Shown: positions 34,640-44,687, counted from the first letter of the stretch. The stretch is 64,000 bases of DNA from Leptolyngbyaceae cyanobacterium clean351 (GCA_027451865.1 DAIDHW010000004.1:62001-126000), one strand, 5' to 3'. Numbers and translations: made by a program. Notes: generated by a model from the sequence alone, not told the origin.

Positions 34640-37183
34640 CTAGGTGAGCGTTAGGTGGTGTTGAATGGAGACGTGTTCCTGCAAGATGGTGCAGATTTCC
34701 TCTGGGGATTTGGTCAAGGGCAGGGCTAAGGTAGTCTGAATCTGGAGGGTGCGTCCAAAATCCCGATTTACTGCGTGGACTTTCTCGCTGATGGAAATAT
34801 CGTTCAGGGGTCCGGGTTGGTCTGTAGCCCAGTCAACTATTCGTTTAGCATAAGCACAGTTTAGGTAGTTAGCAGCATGGGCTAGTTTTTCTTGGGCAGT
34901 CTTGAGTTGACTGGCAATTGCTTCAACGCCTTGAATCAATTCTTCAAGGTAACTGTCAACAGCAGCAGCTATCGATTGGCAGTAGTTTTGGAAGCTTTCT
35001 TGGGACTGCTCAAGAGTTCTTGTCTGCTGTTTCTTCAACTGCTTCCGGAGAGAGGAGCTGATCTTAGCAACGGCTTTACGGCGCTGCTTATCCCGGGATT
35101 GGAATAGTCCGGCTAGGAAGCTTACGATACCTCCTGCAACACTCAGCAGACCCAAGGGTGGAAAGATAGATACTAGAGTTGTGCCTAAGGCCGCTACTAA
35201 TAGGCCTACAGTTCGAACAGAATCTCTGTCGAAAAAATCAATGAAACTACGGCTTTGCCCTGAGAATTGAAAACTCGAAACTTGTAGCTGGCTGATGATT
35301 TTGAACTCATCAGCAATTTCGCCGATCACTTCCCTCACTTCATCCTGAAAACGCTGAGCAGCATTTTCAGCCGCCGCTCGGAGCTGATTTTCAAACTCTA
35401 GTCCTCTCAGGACCTCTTTCCAGTCTTTTTTCATTTCAGACTCTTTTGCTTTCCAGTGCTCCTCTGCAAAAGGGTTCACTTGCTCAAACAGAGTCTGAAA
35501 CATTTCCCGAGTTTTTTGTTCTAGTTCCCTTCGGTAGTCTCCTTCAGCCCTTTTGAGTCGCTGGTCAAGACCTTGACGTGTCTCCCGGAGTTGCGCTCCT
35601 AGAGTATCGTAGGTCTTTGCCTGTTGGGTGATCCATTGGTGGGGGGTATTGATGGAGGCACCTGTCGATCCTAGGAGAGTTTGGGACCGTCGAATGGCCC
35701 CATGACTTATTAGTGATGTTCGAATAGAATCGAGGAAATTTTGAATCCGGCTAGCTGCAAAAAGTTGCTTAGAATATCTTTCAAACTCTGGTTCTTGTGC
35801 CAGCTGAGCTGCCAAAAGCATAACTGGAATAACTGTTAGATAATCATTAGGGTAGTGTTGCTGAGCGTAACGCTTAATCCGATTCAGGTGCCCACCAATA
35901 CCACTTTTACCTTCCTTAGCGAACCATCGCTCCGGATTTTTGAGGAAATACTCTAGCCGCTGCGGCTCTCGGAGATTGTACTGAATATTCAGCAGAATAA
36001 TCAGCGGTTTAGTTTTCTCCTTCAGCAATTTTAAAAAGGCGAACTCAGATTCTTGAATGCTGTCATCGGTTACCACATAGCAAATAACATCAGACTCCTC
36101 GACAATACTGCTGGCAACCTCCTCATCAGTTTTTCCCCCTCCCCCTGGTGCACCAATCCCGGGCGTGTCAATAACGCGGATATTTTTCCACTCATACACT
36201 CGGTTATAACGGGTTGTGCGCTGTTTACCAATGCCAATGGACTCCCAACCTCCCCTGGTAATTACTGCATGGAGAGTACTCTTTCCTGCTTTTGTGCGCC
36301 CCATAAAGGCGATACTGAAATGATTAAGTGACCTTTCTTTTGCCCGTAGTGCCTCGCGTACAGATTCCAAATCTCGTAGAATTTCAGCTGAAAGTTTTTG
36401 TTGAGTTTGCTCGAGCTGATTAGCTACCTCTTGCGCTGTTTGGTGTTCTCCCTTGCCAACGGTTTTACCTTTTATAGTATCAATTACGTGCTGAAGTCCA
36501 TGGCGCAACTCCTGGAGGGATGAGAAGACCATTCTCAATGATTGGTCAGCATATCTAAAATCTTCTCTGGCAACCTTGGCACACCTCTGGATTGCACCGT
36601 CGTACTCTGGCCCAGATAGTAGAATTTCACGCCGAACCTGCTCAATTTTCTCCTCAAGCCCTGGAGTTAGCTGACCTATTTTATTTATAAGCCGCCTTGA
36701 CAGCATGGACTCGGCGGTCTTGAGGAATCGTGCCCTCACTGAAAGCTCAGTTTTGTTATGACTAACAGCGCGGTTATTGATACGCGGAGCATCCTTAATC
36801 ATATGTTCAATTTGATACTTATCAATGCCCCAGACTTGAGCGATTTGGTTAACAATTTCTCGTTCTAGTCCAGAAAAGTAACCGTCAACCTGAGCAACCA
36901 TCAGTATCTTCTTTAGGACTTCACTTCGCTCACCTATAGGGACATTCTGAGCAGACTTTTCTAGAGGTATTTGGGTGTCATCCCGCTCTAGAATCTTCTT
37001 CATTTCTGCAAGTGTCAACTCACGGACATGTGACCGCTCAACAAGATCCTCTAGGAATCGTAATTCTTGGTCGTGGAGTTGCTGGTCAGCACAAATAACA
37101 TGGGCCAGCAGCAGAAAACTATAATCTAAGGTTTCACGGTGCTCTAAGGATTCCCTACCTATCATTCTCAAAACTCTCGCCAA
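34640..37183 (-). CDS. TerB-domain dynamin-like GTPase (LeoBC-like), first gene of the pair
   Basis: An 847-residue GTPase. Residues 15-125 look like a TerB-type helical domain (FLLLAHVICADQQLHDQE, then ILMVAQVDGYFSGLERE). A helical linker follows, then the GTPase: P-loop GRTKAGKST at 295-303 and G3 DTPG at 339-342. The G4 position reads NIQYN (399-403) instead of NKxD, so nucleotide specificity may be altered. Residues 530-640 are coiled-coil, 658-694 form a hydrophobic hairpin (LLVAALGTTLVSIFPPLGLL) suited to membrane insertion, and a second coiled-coil follows. The architecture fits LeoBC of Eleos-type systems. It heads the operon with the smaller GTPase and is AT-rich relative to its surroundings. 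Confidence 0.8.
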   Translation of the reverse strand: MARVLRMIGRESLEHRETLDYSFLLLAHVICADQQLHDQELRFLEDLVERSHVRELTLAEMKKILERDDTQIPLEKSAQNVPIGERSEVLKKILMVAQVDGYFSGLEREIVNQIAQVWGIDKYQIEHMIKDAPRINNRAVSHNKTELSVRARFLKTAESMLSRRLINKIGQLTPGLEEKIEQVRREILLSGPEYDGAIQRCAKVAREDFRYADQSLRMVFSSLQELRHGLQHVIDTIKGKTVGKGEHQTAQEVANQLEQTQQKLSAEILRDLESVREALRAKERSLNHFSIAFMGRTKAGKSTLHAVITRGGWESIGIGKQRTTRYNRVYEWKNIRVIDTPGIGAPGGGGKTDEEVASSIVEESDVICYVVTDDSIQESEFAFLKLLKEKTKPLIILLNIQYNLREPQRLEYFLKNPERWFAKEGKSGIGGHLNRIKRYAQQHYPNDYLTVIPVMLLAAQLAQEPEFERYSKQLFAASRIQNFLDSIRTSLISHGAIRRSQTLLGSTGASINTPHQWITQQAKTYDTLGAQLRETRQGLDQRLKRAEGDYRRELEQKTREMFQTLFEQVNPFAEEHWKAKESEMKKDWKEVLRGLEFENQLRAAAENAAQRFQDEVREVIGEIADEFKIISQLQVSSFQFSGQSRSFIDFFDRDSVRTVGLLVAALGTTLVSIFPPLGLLSVAGGIVSFLAGLFQSRDKQRRKAVAKISSSLRKQLKKQQTRTLEQSQESFQNYCQSIAAAVDSYLEELIQGVEAIASQLKTAQEKLAHAANYLNCAYAKRIVDWATDQPGPLNDISISEKVHAVNRDFGRTLQIQTTLALPLTKSPEEICTILQEHVSIQHHLTLT

Positions 37184-37554
37184 ATATTGCTGCCGAGCAA
37201 ATACTTACAATATCCCTAGTCTGGAAATGTAACCGATTTTGGACCCCAGCATGGTACCCAGCGTGCCATCTATTCGCTAAAATCTGCGCTTCCCACGGCT
37301 GTCAAGTGAGGTGCCGGGTTAGACGCTAGAGCTGCCGTGAATAACCCCGCAGCAGTGCAGAGTTATCATAGCCGAAGGCCCTCAAAAAATCAACACCTCA
37401 GAGGATGTCAATTAAATCCTCGATTGCCCTACATTCCCCCACGTCAAGATGCCCTCGAACAGGAACAACATCTGCTCTACCGTCAGTGCCACCCGGGCCC
37501 GGGACCTAGCCCTGCTAGCGTGGGCACCGGAGGCGTTTCCTAGGAGAGGTCGAA
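37184..37554. promoter_or_regulatory. Non-coding gap upstream of the GTPase pair
   Basis: These 371 bp contain no convincing gene. On the minus strand a perfect -35 box TTGACA (37300-37305) stands 17 bp from a poor -10 (TTTTAG, 37277-37282), about 95 bp upstream of the first GTPase gene; it is a candidate promoter. The stretch next to the tRNA is G+C-rich, like the core genome, while the stretch near the GTPases is AT-richer, so the island border probably lies inside this gap. Confidence 0.3.
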
Positions 37555-37627
37555 AGCTGGTGACAGGATTTGAACCTGCGACCGGCTGATTACAAATCAG
37601 CTGCTCTACCGGCTGAGCTACACCAGC
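37555..37627 (-). tRNA. tRNA-Thr (anticodon TGT)
   Basis: The minus strand folds into a full cloverleaf: acceptor GCTGGTG/CACCAGC, D-stem GCTC/GAGC, anticodon stem GCTGA/TCAGC with loop TTTGTAA (anticodon TGT, threonine) and T-arm GCAGG-TTCAAAT-CCTGT. The discriminator base is T; no CCA is encoded. Its 3' end points toward the GTPase pair, the usual side for tRNA-targeted insertions. It lies 49 bp downstream of psbK on the same strand. Confidence 0.95.
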
Positions 37628-37676
37628 AAGGGAAAGCCTAGACAATCGACCGATCCCCTAGGCTTCCTCCGAGCGC

Positions 37677-37814
37677 CTAACGGAAGCCGATGGCCGCTTG
37701 CCAAACAAAGGCCAACAGGAGGAAGAAAACCGGGATCAAGGGCAAAACATCCACCAGGGGATCGAAAATAGCATAGGCCTCGGGTAGTTTGGCCAGCAGA
37801 AGAGCTGTTTCCAT
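37677..37814 (-). CDS. psbK: Photosystem II protein PsbK
   Basis: A 45-residue PSII core subunit with one transmembrane helix near CP43. The translation starts [20 protein letters not shown] and continues [20 protein letters not shown], then AIGFR. The mature part ([17 protein letters not shown]) is almost invariant in the family; the first eight residues are a short leader that is removed. ATG is at 37812-37814 and the stop at 37677-37679. Together with psbI and psaM it confirms both photosystems. Confidence 0.96.
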   Translation of the reverse strand: METALLLAKLPEAYAIFDPLVDVLPLIPVFFLLLAFVWQAAIGFR

Positions 37815-37885
37815 GAATAAACCTGCCTCTTAATATATATAGGGTCAACAATCTTATAGGTTATCAAAAAAATGGGTCTAAAACC

Positions 37886-37901
37886 CTGTCCTTCAGGACG
37901 G
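37886..37901. repeat. Hairpin typical of IS200/IS605-type element ends
   Basis: CTGTCC-TTCA-GGACGG forms a short stem-loop (with one G-U pair) immediately before the TnpB remnant. Such CCTTCAGG-centred hairpins are common at the ends of IS200/IS605 and IS1341-like elements in cyanobacteria. Here it probably marks the surviving end of a decayed element. Confidence 0.4.
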
Positions 37902-37905
37902 CTTC

Positions 37906-38074
37906 TTGTTCTGTATTAAGATAGGCTCGTCGGGAAAAGTCGCCGGAGGTCATTCGGAGACTCTAAACGGACGTGGAGGAAGATGTAAGACTACCTCGGT
38001 AGCTGCATCTGGTGAAGCGTTAACCCACCAGAAATTAGTTCAGCTGTATCTGTTTGCTTGGTATGAATCTCTGG
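37906..38074 (+). pseudogene. TnpB/IS605 OrfB C-terminal remnant
   Basis: Only the tail of a transposon-encoded TnpB-like protein remains. The frame reads GHSETLNGRGGRCKTTS, then VAASGEALTHQKLVQLYLF, resembling the disordered C-terminus of cyanobacterial TnpB proteins after the last catalytic region (GHTETLNGRGG and similar). The RuvC-like catalytic domain and the zinc finger are missing, and the upstream DNA is psbK, so it cannot be active. The frame runs on into the tgt gene without its own stop, which marks truncation. Confidence 0.5.
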
Positions 38075-38077
38075 CCT

Positions 38078-39672
<1,595 letters not shown>

Positions 39673-39785
39673 GGAAGAAGTGCTCGAACTGAAAATGTTC
39701 CCTAGGGCCAGATCTTAACGTAGCCCGGTGGCAAATGTCAGACCTGCCAACTCAAGTTAAATTGTTTTAGAGCAGTCAATACCCC

Positions 39786-40583
39786 ATGGAACTGAAGCCG
39801 TTTTTTAACTTCGTCACGGTCCAGACCCCGGAAAGCGTAGGGTTAGAGTTCACCCTAGCCGGTATTGGTAATCGCGCCTTGGCCTTAGCCATCGACTACT
39901 GCTGTTGGGGTCTCCTAATAACCCTAGTCAACTTTTCCTGGTTCCTGGTCACAACCGACCTGTACTTAGTCAAGGGGTTGGGGGATCCAAAAGCTTTACA
40001 GCCCTGGATTATTGGGGTGGTCATAGCGGTCAACTTTGCCATCTATGTTGGTTACTTTGTTTTTTTTGAGACCCTTTGGCAGGGACAAACCCCCGGTAAG
40101 CGGCTGATGCATCTTCGAGTCATCAGGGACGATGGCCGGCGGGTAGGGGTTACCCAGGCTACCCTCCGGTCCCTACTGCGTCCTGTAGATGACGCCCTCT
40201 TTTTTATCGGAGCCTGGTTAATTATTTTGCACCCCCGCGAGAAACGCCTGGGGGATTGGGTCGCAGGTACCCTGGTAATTCAAGAGGAAACCGGCCGCCC
40301 GCGGGGCCGGCTGCGATTCTCCCCCCAGTCTAGTGCCGTCAGTAGCCAGTTGCGGACAATCGGCCAGTGGCAGAACTTCCAGCCAGAAGAATTTTTAACC
40401 CTCCAGGAGTATCTATACCGGCGCAGCCAACTCACTCCCGAAGCCCACAGTCGGGTCAGTCTCCAGCTAGCTCGGCAGGTGCGGGAGCGGTTGGAGGTGC
40501 CCCCTTCCCCCTCTGACCCAGACTTGTTTTTGGAGGGGGTGTACCTGGCCTATCAAGACCTAAGCTGTCAGGGTTACCTGTGA
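39786..40583 (+). CDS. RDD-family membrane protein
   Basis: A 265-residue protein with an N-terminal RDD domain: the family arginine in GIGNRALALAIDYCCWGLL, then two or three membrane helices (IIGVVIAVNFAIYVGYFVFF) and the second part WQGQTPGKRLMHLRVIRDDGRR. The C-terminal 80 residues (QNFQPEEFLTLQEYLYRR) form a soluble helical extension. RDD proteins are poorly understood; ion antiport has been proposed for some. Start ATG at 39786. Stop overlaps the next GTG by 4 bp. Confidence 0.88.
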   Translation: MELKPFFNFVTVQTPESVGLEFTLAGIGNRALALAIDYCCWGLLITLVNFSWFLVTTDLYLVKGLGDPKALQPWIIGVVIAVNFAIYVGYFVFFETLWQGQTPGKRLMHLRVIRDDGRRVGVTQATLRSLLRPVDDALFFIGAWLIILHPREKRLGDWVAGTLVIQEETGRPRGRLRFSPQSSAVSSQLRTIGQWQNFQPEEFLTLQEYLYRRSQLTPEAHSRVSLQLARQVRERLEVPPSPSDPDLFLEGVYLAYQDLSCQGYL

Positions 40584-41296
40584 CGGTCGGCCGGCTTATC
40601 CCCCACCTGCGCGCCCCAGGATGGGTGCAAATGGCCCTAGACGAGTGGCTCCTGCACCAGTACCAACAGGGCAATTCCCCCCCAGTCTTACGGTTTTATA
40701 CCTGGGACCCCGTGGCTGTCTCCCTTGGCTTCCATCAGCACTCCTGGGCTCCCGCTACCCCTCACCTAGGCTTGGACATGGTGCGGCGCCCCTCCGGGGG
40801 GGGAGCCGTACTCCACCAGGGGGACCTTAGTTACGCCCTAGTCAGCGAGTCCCCCACTGGCAAGCGCCATCAGGATTATAGATATCTGTGTAGGTTCCTG
40901 ATCCAGGGGTGGGAACATCTGGGTATTCCCCTTACCTACGGCCAGGGGGAGTATACCCGAGGAGCTAACTGCTTTGCTAGGGCTACGGCAGCGGATCTAG
41001 TGCACGGGGACCAGAAACTGATCGGCAGTGCCCAACTGCGCCGAGGCCGGGCACTCCTGCAGCACGGTTCCATGCGCCTTAGACCTGATCGGGACCTAGA
41101 GCAGGCGGTTCTGGGCCTAGCCTTGCCTGCCGCACCCCCCGTACCCCCCCTACCCACCGTCGAATCAACCCTGGTAGAGGCAGCCAGGGAGTGCTACGGC
41201 ATCACCTGGGTTATCCAGGGCCTAGAGGCCTGGGAATGGGCTCAGATTGATCCAGGCCAGCGCTTCCTTCGCGGCCTAGGAGAGGGCCACCACTGA
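40580..41296 (+). CDS. Lipoate/octanoate-protein ligase family (LplA/LipM-like)
   Basis: A 238-residue member of the biotin/lipoate A/B ligase fold. Typical motifs are VSLGFHQHS, RRPSGGGAVLHQGDLSYAL and GDQKLIGSAQLRRGRALLQHGSM, the last carrying the catalytic lysine. It either attaches lipoate to 2-oxoacid dehydrogenases or transfers octanoate (LipM). Starts at GTG overlapping the RDD gene stop, so the two are cotranslated. Its 3' end overlaps mrp convergently by 21 bp. Confidence 0.85.
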   Translation: MTVGRLIPHLRAPGWVQMALDEWLLHQYQQGNSPPVLRFYTWDPVAVSLGFHQHSWAPATPHLGLDMVRRPSGGGAVLHQGDLSYALVSESPTGKRHQDYRYLCRFLIQGWEHLGIPLTYGQGEYTRGANCFARATAADLVHGDQKLIGSAQLRRGRALLQHGSMRLRPDRDLEQAVLGLALPAAPPVPPLPTVESTLVEAARECYGITWVIQGLEAWEWAQIDPGQRFLRGLGEGHH

Positions 41297-42349
41297 GACC
41301 TGGGCGGCGATGGCCTGGGCCGCCTGCTGTAAAGCCTTAGCGGCAGCGGAGGCCGGATAAGCATGGCAAATGGGCACCCCCTGGTCTCCCCCCTGGCGGA
41401 CGGGGATTTCTAGGGGTACACAGCCGAGGAGGGGTACCCCCAGTTCCCGAGCAGCCTTACTCCCCCCTTCAGAGCCAAAAATATCGTAGGAGTGCCCTGG
41501 TAAGTCAGGGGGGACAAAGTAGCTCATGTTCTCCACCACCCCGAGGATCTTGACTCCCATCTGCTGGAACATTTTCAGGCTGCGGCGGGCATCGAGGAGA
41601 GCCACCCGCTGGGGGGTAGTGACGATCACTGCTCCGGCCATGGGTACGGCTTGGGCCATGGTCAGTTGGGCATCGCCAGTCCCGGGAGGCATATCCACCA
41701 ACAGGTAGTCTAGCTCCCCCCAATCTACCTGGTAGAGGAACTGGCGGATGATCCCATTGAGCATTGGACCACGCCAGATCACGGGCTGGTCCTCATCGAT
41801 CAGAAAGCCCATGGAGACCACCTTCACCCCGTAGTTGAAGGCCGGCTCCAGGATGTCCCCCTGGGGACCCTGGCGGACCATGACAGAACTTTGACTTAGA
41901 CCGAGCATGGTGGGCACATTAGGACCGTAGATGTCCGCGTCGATCAGGCCCACCCTAGCCCCCATAGCCGCTAGGGCTACGGCCACATTTACCGCCACGG
42001 TGCTCTTGCCGACCCCACCCTTACCGCTAGAGACCGCCAAAATATTCTTGACCCCCGTAATCCCAGTGCGGTCCGGCAGGGATTTTTGACTGGGAGTTTC
42101 CGCCGTTACATCCACAATCACCTCCCTCACAGGGACTAAGGCTCGGACTGCCTTTTCACACTCCTCCACGATCATCTGCCGCAGAGGACAGGCGGGGGTC
42201 GTCAGCACCAGGGAAAATCTTACCCGCCCGTCTTCTACCTTGATATGGCGAATCATGTTTAGTTCAACCAGGCTTTTGCCTAGTTCCGGGTCCTGAACTG
42301 GGCGCAGGGCCTCGAGAATAGCATTGGTATCCAGCATAGGTGGGAGCAT
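41276..42349 (-). CDS. mrp: Mrp/ApbC iron-sulfur cluster carrier ATPase
   Basis: P-loop NTPase of the Mrp/NBP35 family that carries iron-sulfur clusters to target proteins. The N-terminal DUF59/MIP18 domain (LEALRPVQDPELGKSLVEL) is followed by Walker A SSGKGGVGKSTVAVN, switch I DADIYGPNVPT and switch II VDMPPGTGD. The CxxC seen in E. coli Mrp-type proteins near VENMSYF is replaced by VPPDLPGHSYDIFG, a form I recall from cyanobacteria. Length 357 residues is normal. ATG at 42349; it runs convergently into the lipoate ligase gene. Confidence 0.92.
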   Translation of the reverse strand: MLPPMLDTNAILEALRPVQDPELGKSLVELNMIRHIKVEDGRVRFSLVLTTPACPLRQMIVEECEKAVRALVPVREVIVDVTAETPSQKSLPDRTGITGVKNILAVSSGKGGVGKSTVAVNVAVALAAMGARVGLIDADIYGPNVPTMLGLSQSSVMVRQGPQGDILEPAFNYGVKVVSMGFLIDEDQPVIWRGPMLNGIIRQFLYQVDWGELDYLLVDMPPGTGDAQLTMAQAVPMAGAVIVTTPQRVALLDARRSLKMFQQMGVKILGVVENMSYFVPPDLPGHSYDIFGSEGGSKAARELGVPLLGCVPLEIPVRQGGDQGVPICHAYPASAAAKALQQAAQAIAAQVSVVALS

Positions 42350-42412
42350 ATTGTTCTCAAGCTACACTTTAACCTGAGCCCTAGGACTGGGGACCAGACT
42401 CCCTAGTCCAGG

Positions 42413-43090
42413 CTAAGCCTCGGGGGGAGGAGGGCCCTCCAGGTGTTTGAGGGCCAGGACAGCGGCCTGGGTGCGGTCCTTCACCGCCAGCTTCTGGAGA
42501 ATAAAGTGCACATGGACGCGGACTGTACCCGGGGAGATATATAGGGCTCGGGCAATTTCCTGATTGGTTTTACCCTTGGCAATTAGGCCGAGGATCTCTT
42601 GCTCCCGCTTGGTTAAGGGCAGATCCACAACGCGGGGGGGGTCTGCCCCCCGGGGTCCCTGGTCAAAGGCGGCACGAATCTGGGTGGTGGCGCTCGCATG
42701 CCACCAAGAGGCCCCGGCGGCCACGGAGTAAATAGCCAGGATCAGGGTCCTTGCCGGCACCCCCTTGAGACAGTAACCCTGGGCGCCCCCTTCGATCAAG
42801 CGACTGACTAGGGATTTTTCCGGATGCGAAGTTAGTACCAGAACTGGCAGACTAGGGCACTCCCGCCTGATCTGGCGGCAAGCCTCCACTCCCCCAATCC
42901 CCGGTAGCCCAATATCCAGGACCACCACATTTAGAGGCTGAGCCTTAGCGATCTCTAGGGCAGTCTCGCCGTCCTCAGCCTCCGCCACCACCTGGAAACC
43001 TGGCTCCCGCTCGAGTCTGGTGCGCAGACCGAGGCGGAACAGCTCATCATCCTCAACTAGCAAAATCCGATGGGTAGGTAAGGCAGCCAT
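42413..43090 (-). CDS. rre1: NarL-type response regulator Rre1 (Ycf29 homologue)
   Basis: Two-component response regulator of 225 residues. The receiver has ILLVEDDELFRLGLRTRL, the phospho-Asp in VVLDIGLPGIGG and the Lys in YCLKGVPA. The C-terminal LuxR-type helix-turn-helix reads LTKREQEILGLIAKGKTNQEIA. The whole pattern, including AAGASWW, matches cyanobacterial Rre1 (plastid Ycf29), which mediates stress responses with kinase Hik34/Hik2. ATG at 43090 (MAALPTH) is preferred to the upstream ATG at 43168 because it lies just after the ycf34 stop (10 bp). Operon with ycf34. Confidence 0.85.
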   Translation of the reverse strand: MAALPTHRILLVEDDELFRLGLRTRLEREPGFQVVAEAEDGETALEIAKAQPLNVVVLDIGLPGIGGVEACRQIRRECPSLPVLVLTSHPEKSLVSRLIEGGAQGYCLKGVPARTLILAIYSVAAGASWWHASATTQIRAAFDQGPRGADPPRVVDLPLTKREQEILGLIAKGKTNQEIARALYISPGTVRVHVHFILQKLAVKDRTQAAVLALKHLEGPPPPEA

Positions 43091-43100
43091 CAAGGGGGGC

Positions 43101-43349
43101 CTAGGTGGGTAATAACTCCCCGGGCCGCAGGCGGGCCCATTTCCCCCATTCCGGGTAGAAGCTCTCACAACCTACCACATCCCACTCCATTTGGATCTCA
43201 GTGTCGTGGGTCCGGATGTTAACGTTGATCGTCGGCTTGGTCGGCTCAAAGTCTGGATGTTCGGTCAGGTGGGGCTGCTGGTGTTGCGCCTCCACCGCGT
43301 GATAAGTAGTACAAGCATCAACGTGCTGACAGTCTATGCAAATACACAT
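43101..43349 (-). CDS. ycf34: Ycf34 family iron-sulfur protein
   Basis: An 82-residue protein matching Ycf34 throughout: MCICIDCQHVDACTTYHAVE, QHQQPHLTE, PTINVNIRTHDTE, EWDVVGCESF and a C-terminal LRPGELLPT. Cysteines at positions 2, 4, 7, 13 and 61 can hold an iron-sulfur cluster. Ycf34 is shared by cyanobacteria and some algal plastids; in Synechocystis it is linked to photosynthetic electron transfer. It is the first gene of the pair with rre1. Confidence 0.92.
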   Translation of the reverse strand: MCICIDCQHVDACTTYHAVEAQHQQPHLTEHPDFEPTKPTINVNIRTHDTEIQMEWDVVGCESFYPEWGKWARLRPGELLPT

Positions 43350-43466
43350 AACTGGACCTCAGCGCAGATTCCTCCCTCTAGTGTGGCACAGGTGGGTGGT
43401 GGCTCCCAGGAGTGGGAAAATGGGAATGGAATTTTTCTCTAGGGCCCACCGCACCCCTGGCCTCCC

Positions 43467-44687
43467 TTGAATGACTCCCTAACCACTACCCTGGGGATAG
43501 ACCGCTGGCCCTTTAGCCCCCTGGAGTTACCCCCTCATACCTATCTGGTGGGTGGGGCGGTGCGCGATGCTCTGCTGCACCGAGATACCCAGCGGCTAGA
43601 CTTGGATTTTGTCACCCCCACCGGGGCAATTGCCACTGCTGCCGCCCTTGCCCGCACCCACCAGGCAGGCTTTGTAGTCCTCGACCCCAAGCGCCACATT
43701 GCCCGGGTCGTTTTTCCCCAAGCGACAGTAGACATCGCTGAGCAGAGTGGGCCGGACCTAGGGGCTGACCTGAGTCGCCGGGATTTCACGGTCAATGCCC
43801 TGGCCTACAATCTGAGGCAGGCAGCCCTACAGGACCCCCTCGGGGGACTCAGGGACCTGAGGGCAGCTCAGCTAAGGATGATTTCCCCCCTCAACCTCCA
43901 GGAGGACCCCCTGAGACTCCTGCGGGCCTACCGGCTAGCTGCCCAGCTGGACTTTACCCTCGAGCCCCACACCCGGACGACTATCGCTCAGCTAGCCCCG
44001 GGCCTGGGGAGGGTGGCCGCGGAACGGGTGCTGACGGAAATCCTCTACCTCCTGGCCACCCCCGCAGGCCATCTCTGGCTCAGGCGGGCCTGGGGAGATG
44101 GGCTATTGAAGAGCTGGTTACCAGGGGCAACCAGGGGGGGGTTTGCTAAGCTCCCCTGGGTAGACCGGGCGGCAACGGCCATCGCATCCCGTTTCAGCAT
44201 CCCCCTCCCCGAGCTGCCCTTGGTCCGCTTGGCCTGTCTAGTAGACCAGCCCCAGGTAGAGTTAACCCACCTCAAGTGCTCCCGCCAGCAAATCCGCACC
44301 GTCCACATTATCCTAGAGTTGCTGCCCCAGGCTCTCAAGGCTGATCCAAGGCCCGCTGCTCTATACCAACTTTTCCAGGCCGCCGGTAGTAGGTTGCCCC
44401 TCGTGGCTACCCTGGCTTTGGCTCATGGGGGTCCCCAGGAATACCTACAGGCTCTCGTGGAGCGCTTTCTCGACCCGGGAGACCCCCTGGCCCATCCAGT
44501 CCCCCTTCTGCGGGGGGAGGATTTGCACCCTCTGGTATCCCCAGGTCCCGTCCTGGGGAAACTTTTGGCAGACTTGATGATAGCCCAGGTGGAGGGGCGG
44601 GTAAGTAGCCGGCCGGCGGCCTGGGAGTTCGCCCAGGGTTGGCTAGCCGAGCGGGGTAATTTAAGTAAAAATACTCCCCCCAAGTAG
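43467..44687 (+). CDS. cca: tRNA nucleotidyltransferase / poly(A) polymerase family
   Basis: Class II nucleotidyltransferase that repairs or adds CCA at tRNA 3' ends. The head motif VGGAVRDALLHR, the metal-binding DLDFVTP, RRDFTVNALAYN and DPLRLLRAYRLAAQL are present. The neck and body extend to residue 406. Because both tRNAs in this window lack an encoded CCA, the enzyme is essential. Some cyanobacteria split the task into CC- and A-adding enzymes, and this could be either. Start at TTG 43467 is the only in-frame option nearby. The 3' end overlaps recG by 27 bp convergently. Confidence 0.88.
   Translation: MNDSLTTTLGIDRWPFSPLELPPHTYLVGGAVRDALLHRDTQRLDLDFVTPTGAIATAAALARTHQAGFVVLDPKRHIARVVFPQATVDIAEQSGPDLGADLSRRDFTVNALAYNLRQAALQDPLGGLRDLRAAQLRMISPLNLQEDPLRLLRAYRLAAQLDFTLEPHTRTTIAQLAPGLGRVAAERVLTEILYLLATPAGHLWLRRAWGDGLLKSWLPGATRGGFAKLPWVDRAATAIASRFSIPLPELPLVRLACLVDQPQVELTHLKCSRQQIRTVHIILELLPQALKADPRPAALYQLFQAAGSRLPLVATLALAHGGPQEYLQALVERFLDPGDPLAHPVPLLRGEDLHPLVSPGPVLGKLLADLMIAQVEGRVSSRPAAWEFAQGWLAERGNLSKNTPPK

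Noticed and set aside
37412-37645. Minus-strand frame running through tRNA-Thr
   Set aside because: It crosses the whole tRNA gene, which explains its residues; no ribosome binding site or family match.
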